34,127 nt of DNA, from positions 1 to 34,127 of the forward strand of contig CAZWVJ010000017.1 of assembly GCA_964636865.1 (NCBI GenBank). The letters are read 5' to 3'. Each line of letters opens with the position of its first letter. Position 1 is the first letter of the stretch. A model generated the notes under the pieces. It made no database searches. It was not told the origin of the DNA and saw only the letters and a list, made by a program, of their open reading frames with translations. A program made the translations under genes and the position numbers. The DNA is from B1SED10-75 sp964636865. GTDB taxonomy: Bacteria; Bacillota; Dethiobacteria; DTU022; PWGO01. Below are positions 32,413 to 34,127 of this stretch, in pieces.

Positions 32413-33585
32413 TTGATTGAACCGGCAGATAGAGTTAAACAGTTGCCCCCCTATTTATTTGTAGAGATTGATCGGAAAATTCGGGAAGTCCGAGAAAAAG
32501 GGATGGATGTTATAAAATTGGGTATTGGTGATCCGGATAGCTCCACTCCTGAATATATTATGGAGAGAATGGTTCAGGAAGTGCGGGATCCCAAAAATCA
32601 CAGCTATCCCCCCGATGAGGGACTGCATGAGTTTAAAGAGGCAGTAGCTCAGTATTACCGGGAGCGGCATAATGTGAAGTTGGATCCGGGTGCCGAGGTA
32701 TTGCCCCTTATTGGTTCCAAGGAAGGGATTGCTCACGTGCACTTTGCGTTCGTTAACCCGGGTGATATAAACCTGGTGCCTGATCCGGGATATCCCGTGT
32801 ATGGGATAGGCACTCTTTTTGCGGGCGGGGAGTCTTACCGCATGCCTCTGCGGGAAGAAAACGATTACTTCCCGGCCCTGGAGGAAATCCCGGAAGAAGT
32901 TTTAGAAAAGGCGAAGCTGTTATTTATTAATTATCCCAATAACCCCACGGGGGCAGTGGCTACGCCTGAATTTTTAGAGCGGGTGGTAGCTTTTGCGCGC
33001 AAGAATAATATTCTCATCTGCCATGATGCCGCTTACTCGGAGCTGGCCTTTGACGGATTTCGGCCCATGAGCTTGTTGGAAGTTGAGGGAGCAAGGGATG
33101 TGGGCATAGAATTCAATTCCCTTTCCAAAACGTTTAACATGACCGGATGGCGTATTGGCTATGCGGTGGGGAACGGTGAAGCCCTAGAAGCCCTCAGCCG
33201 CTTTAAAACCAATATTGATTCCGGGTTTTTCCAGGCCGTGCAGTATGCCGGAGTGGAGGCATTAACTAACCCCCGCCGGGACAGTTTTATTGAAGAGCTG
33301 CGGCAGTTGTATCAGGAACGCCGGGATGTAGTAGCTGATGGGTTAAATAAAATGGGCTGGAACATAAGCCCACCCAAAGCCAGTTTTTACTTTTGGGCGC
33401 CCGTCCCCGAGGGTTATACTTCCCAGGGTTTTGTGAGTAAGGTGCTTGAAGAAACCGGTGTGGTGGTAACCCCGGGAAGCGGTTTTGGTAAGTATGGGGA
33501 AGGATATTTCCGCATTGCCCTTACCGTGGAAGTTTCTCGCTTGAAAGAGGCTATGTCACGCCTTGGAGAAGCTATAAGTTTTTAA
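32413..33585 (+). CDS. dapL: LL-diaminopimelate aminotransferase
   Basis: This 391-residue class I/II aminotransferase makes LL-diaminopimelate from tetrahydrodipicolinate in one step, bypassing succinyl or acetyl intermediates. Seen: LPPYLFVEIDRKI near the start, LGIGDPDSSTPE (typical of DapL), NYPNNPTGA, and SLSKTFNMTGWRIGYA with the PLP lysine K239. The nearby lysA, dapF and asd support DapL over other aspartate-aminotransferase relatives. The start is TTG 32413, 9 bases after GAGGAGG; the frame's earlier TTG at 32395 overlaps the ribosome site. Confidence 0.9.
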   Translation: MIEPADRVKQLPPYLFVEIDRKIREVREKGMDVIKLGIGDPDSSTPEYIMERMVQEVRDPKNHSYPPDEGLHEFKEAVAQYYRERHNVKLDPGAEVLPLIGSKEGIAHVHFAFVNPGDINLVPDPGYPVYGIGTLFAGGESYRMPLREENDYFPALEEIPEEVLEKAKLLFINYPNNPTGAVATPEFLERVVAFARKNNILICHDAAYSELAFDGFRPMSLLEVEGARDVGIEFNSLSKTFNMTGWRIGYAVGNGEALEALSRFKTNIDSGFFQAVQYAGVEALTNPRRDSFIEELRQLYQERRDVVADGLNKMGWNISPPKASFYFWAPVPEGYTSQGFVSKVLEETGVVVTPGSGFGKYGEGYFRIALTVEVSRLKEAMSRLGEAISF

Positions 33586-33595
33586 TATAAATTAG

Positions 33596-33766
33596 GTGCA
33601 AAAGGGGACGGTTCCTTTTGACACCTCAGGGGAATATGTGAGATAGAAAAAGCAGCCGAAAAAGGTGTCAAAAGGAACCGTCCCCTTTTGCACCCCAGAG
33701 GGTAATAAGCAAGATAGAAAAAACAGGAAAAAAGGTGTCAAAAGGAACCGTCCCCTTTTGCACCTC
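33596..33766. repeat. three GGAACCGTCCCC repeats at 70-bp spacing, TGTCA/TGCA arms
   Basis: Cores at 33604-33615 (inverted), 33674-33685 and 33744-33755. Each lies between GGTG(T/C)(C/A)AAAA and TTTTG(A/C)ACC arms. In each copy one arm is GTGTCA-type and the other GTGCA-type, leaving a C/A mismatch. The linkers share AGATAGAAAAA, so the second and third copies arose by tandem duplication. The block sits between dapL and asd, ending just before the asd ribosome site. Confidence 0.9.
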
Positions 33767-33789
33767 AGGACAAAGGAGGGTAAATGATT

Positions 33790-34127
33790 ATGACAAAGTA
33801 TAGTGTAGCTGTTGTGGGTGCTACCGGTATGGTAGGCCAGAAGATGGCTCAGGTCCTTGAGGAGAGGCAGTTTCCGTATAAAGAGTTAAAGATGCTGGCA
33901 TCTGCGCGTTCGGCCGGTTCAAAAGTGAAGGTGGGAAAGAGGGAATATGTGGTAGAAGAGCTTAAGCCCGAGGCTTTCAAGGGGGTAGACTTTGCTTTTT
34001 TCAGCGCCGGCGGGGATATTAGCGAGCAGTATGCCCCCGAAGCGGAAAAGCATGGCGCAGTGGAGGTAGATAATAGCAGTGCTTTTCGCTTAAATGATGA
34101 TGTGCCGCTGGTGGTCCCTGAAGTTAA
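33790..34127 (+). CDS. asd: aspartate-semialdehyde dehydrogenase, N-terminal part (cut by window edge)
   Basis: The frame is open to the right edge and lacks its stop; 112 codons are visible. The start MTKYSVAVVGATGMVGQ shows the NADP-binding GATGMVG motif, followed by LKMLASARSAGSKV and FAFFSAGGDISEQYAPEA, then VDNSSAFRLNDDVPLVVPEV (read in pieces), all typical of Asd. It reduces aspartyl phosphate to the semialdehyde, the entry to diaminopimelate and lysine. ATG 33790 has AGGAGG 10 bases upstream; an in-frame ATG at 33784 is the alternative. It follows dapL across the repeat block. Confidence 0.94.
   Translation, partial: MTKYSVAVVGATGMVGQKMAQVLEERQFPYKELKMLASARSAGSKVKVGKREYVVEELKPEAFKGVDFAFFSAGGDISEQYAPEAEKHGAVEVDNSSAFRLNDDVPLVVPEV

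Noticed and set aside
33596..33766. CRISPR-like regular spacing (three repeats at 70 bp)
   Set aside because: One unit is inverted, the linkers resemble each other, and there are no cas genes; it is the dispersed palindromic repeat.

Overview
The window looks like chromosomal DNA from an anaerobic, low-to-mid-GC Firmicute, probably Clostridia of the Peptococcaceae/Syntrophomonadaceae kind. This is inferred from gene content: strong AGGAGG ribosome sites, a lysine riboswitch, DapL-type lysine synthesis, selenocysteine machinery, acyl-CoA dehydrogenase/thiolase, and an Etf/Hdr/Flx-like electron-transfer operon. No rRNA or tRNA gene was recognised, so the taxon is not fixed. A run of 100 N (9712-9811) marks a scaffold gap inside a purine-rich tandem repeat.

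Layout. (1) 276-9211: an accessory metabolic cluster with two class-III aminotransferases of the glutamate-1-semialdehyde aminomutase type, a GNAT acetyltransferase, a two-domain class II aldolase, a TetR regulator and an FGGY-family sugar kinase. Two identical palindromes in the divergent control region (6138-6155 and 6258-6275) are the likely TetR operators. The substrate is unknown. (2) 9226-10202: repeats, a small Smr-domain protein and the gap. (3) 10203-13642: an acyl-CoA dehydrogenase and an acetyl-CoA acetyltransferase, each apparently its own transcription unit. (4) 13920-18386: selA-selB-selD. The selD gene starts upstream of an in-frame TGA that encodes selenocysteine at position 17, with a SECIS-like hairpin just after it. 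(5) 19064-27353: an eight-gene operon with an HdrD-like Fe-S protein, EtfB, EtfA, HdrA, an MvhD/FlxD-like protein, two ferredoxin-type Flx subunits and a PyrK-like FAD/NAD-binding subunit, closed by a strong terminator. (6) 27879-29453: an RseC-like membrane protein convergent with a cation-diffusion-facilitator transporter. (7) 29625-34127: a lysine riboswitch with terminator, then lysA, dapF, dapL and the start of asd, cut by the window edge.

How the genes work together. Acyl-CoA dehydrogenase would pass electrons to an Etf. The EtfBA pair here is embedded with HdrD-, HdrA- and Flx-like subunits, which suggests a soluble complex linking acyl-CoA-level electrons to NAD(H) and ferredoxin, possibly by flavin-based bifurcation or confurcation. 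SelA, SelB and SelD provide selenocysteine synthesis and insertion, and SelD itself depends on that system. LysA, DapF, DapL and Asd form a lysine/diaminopimelate route under lysine control.

The intergenic spaces carry a dispersed family of small palindromic repeats built around GGAACCGTCCCC (at least ten copies). The core is constant, but the flanking arms come in different, internally complementary versions. A second family of about 120 bp MITE-like repeats shares one arm type. These repeats often sit right next to ribosome binding sites, and they create false N-terminal extensions in simple ORF predictions.
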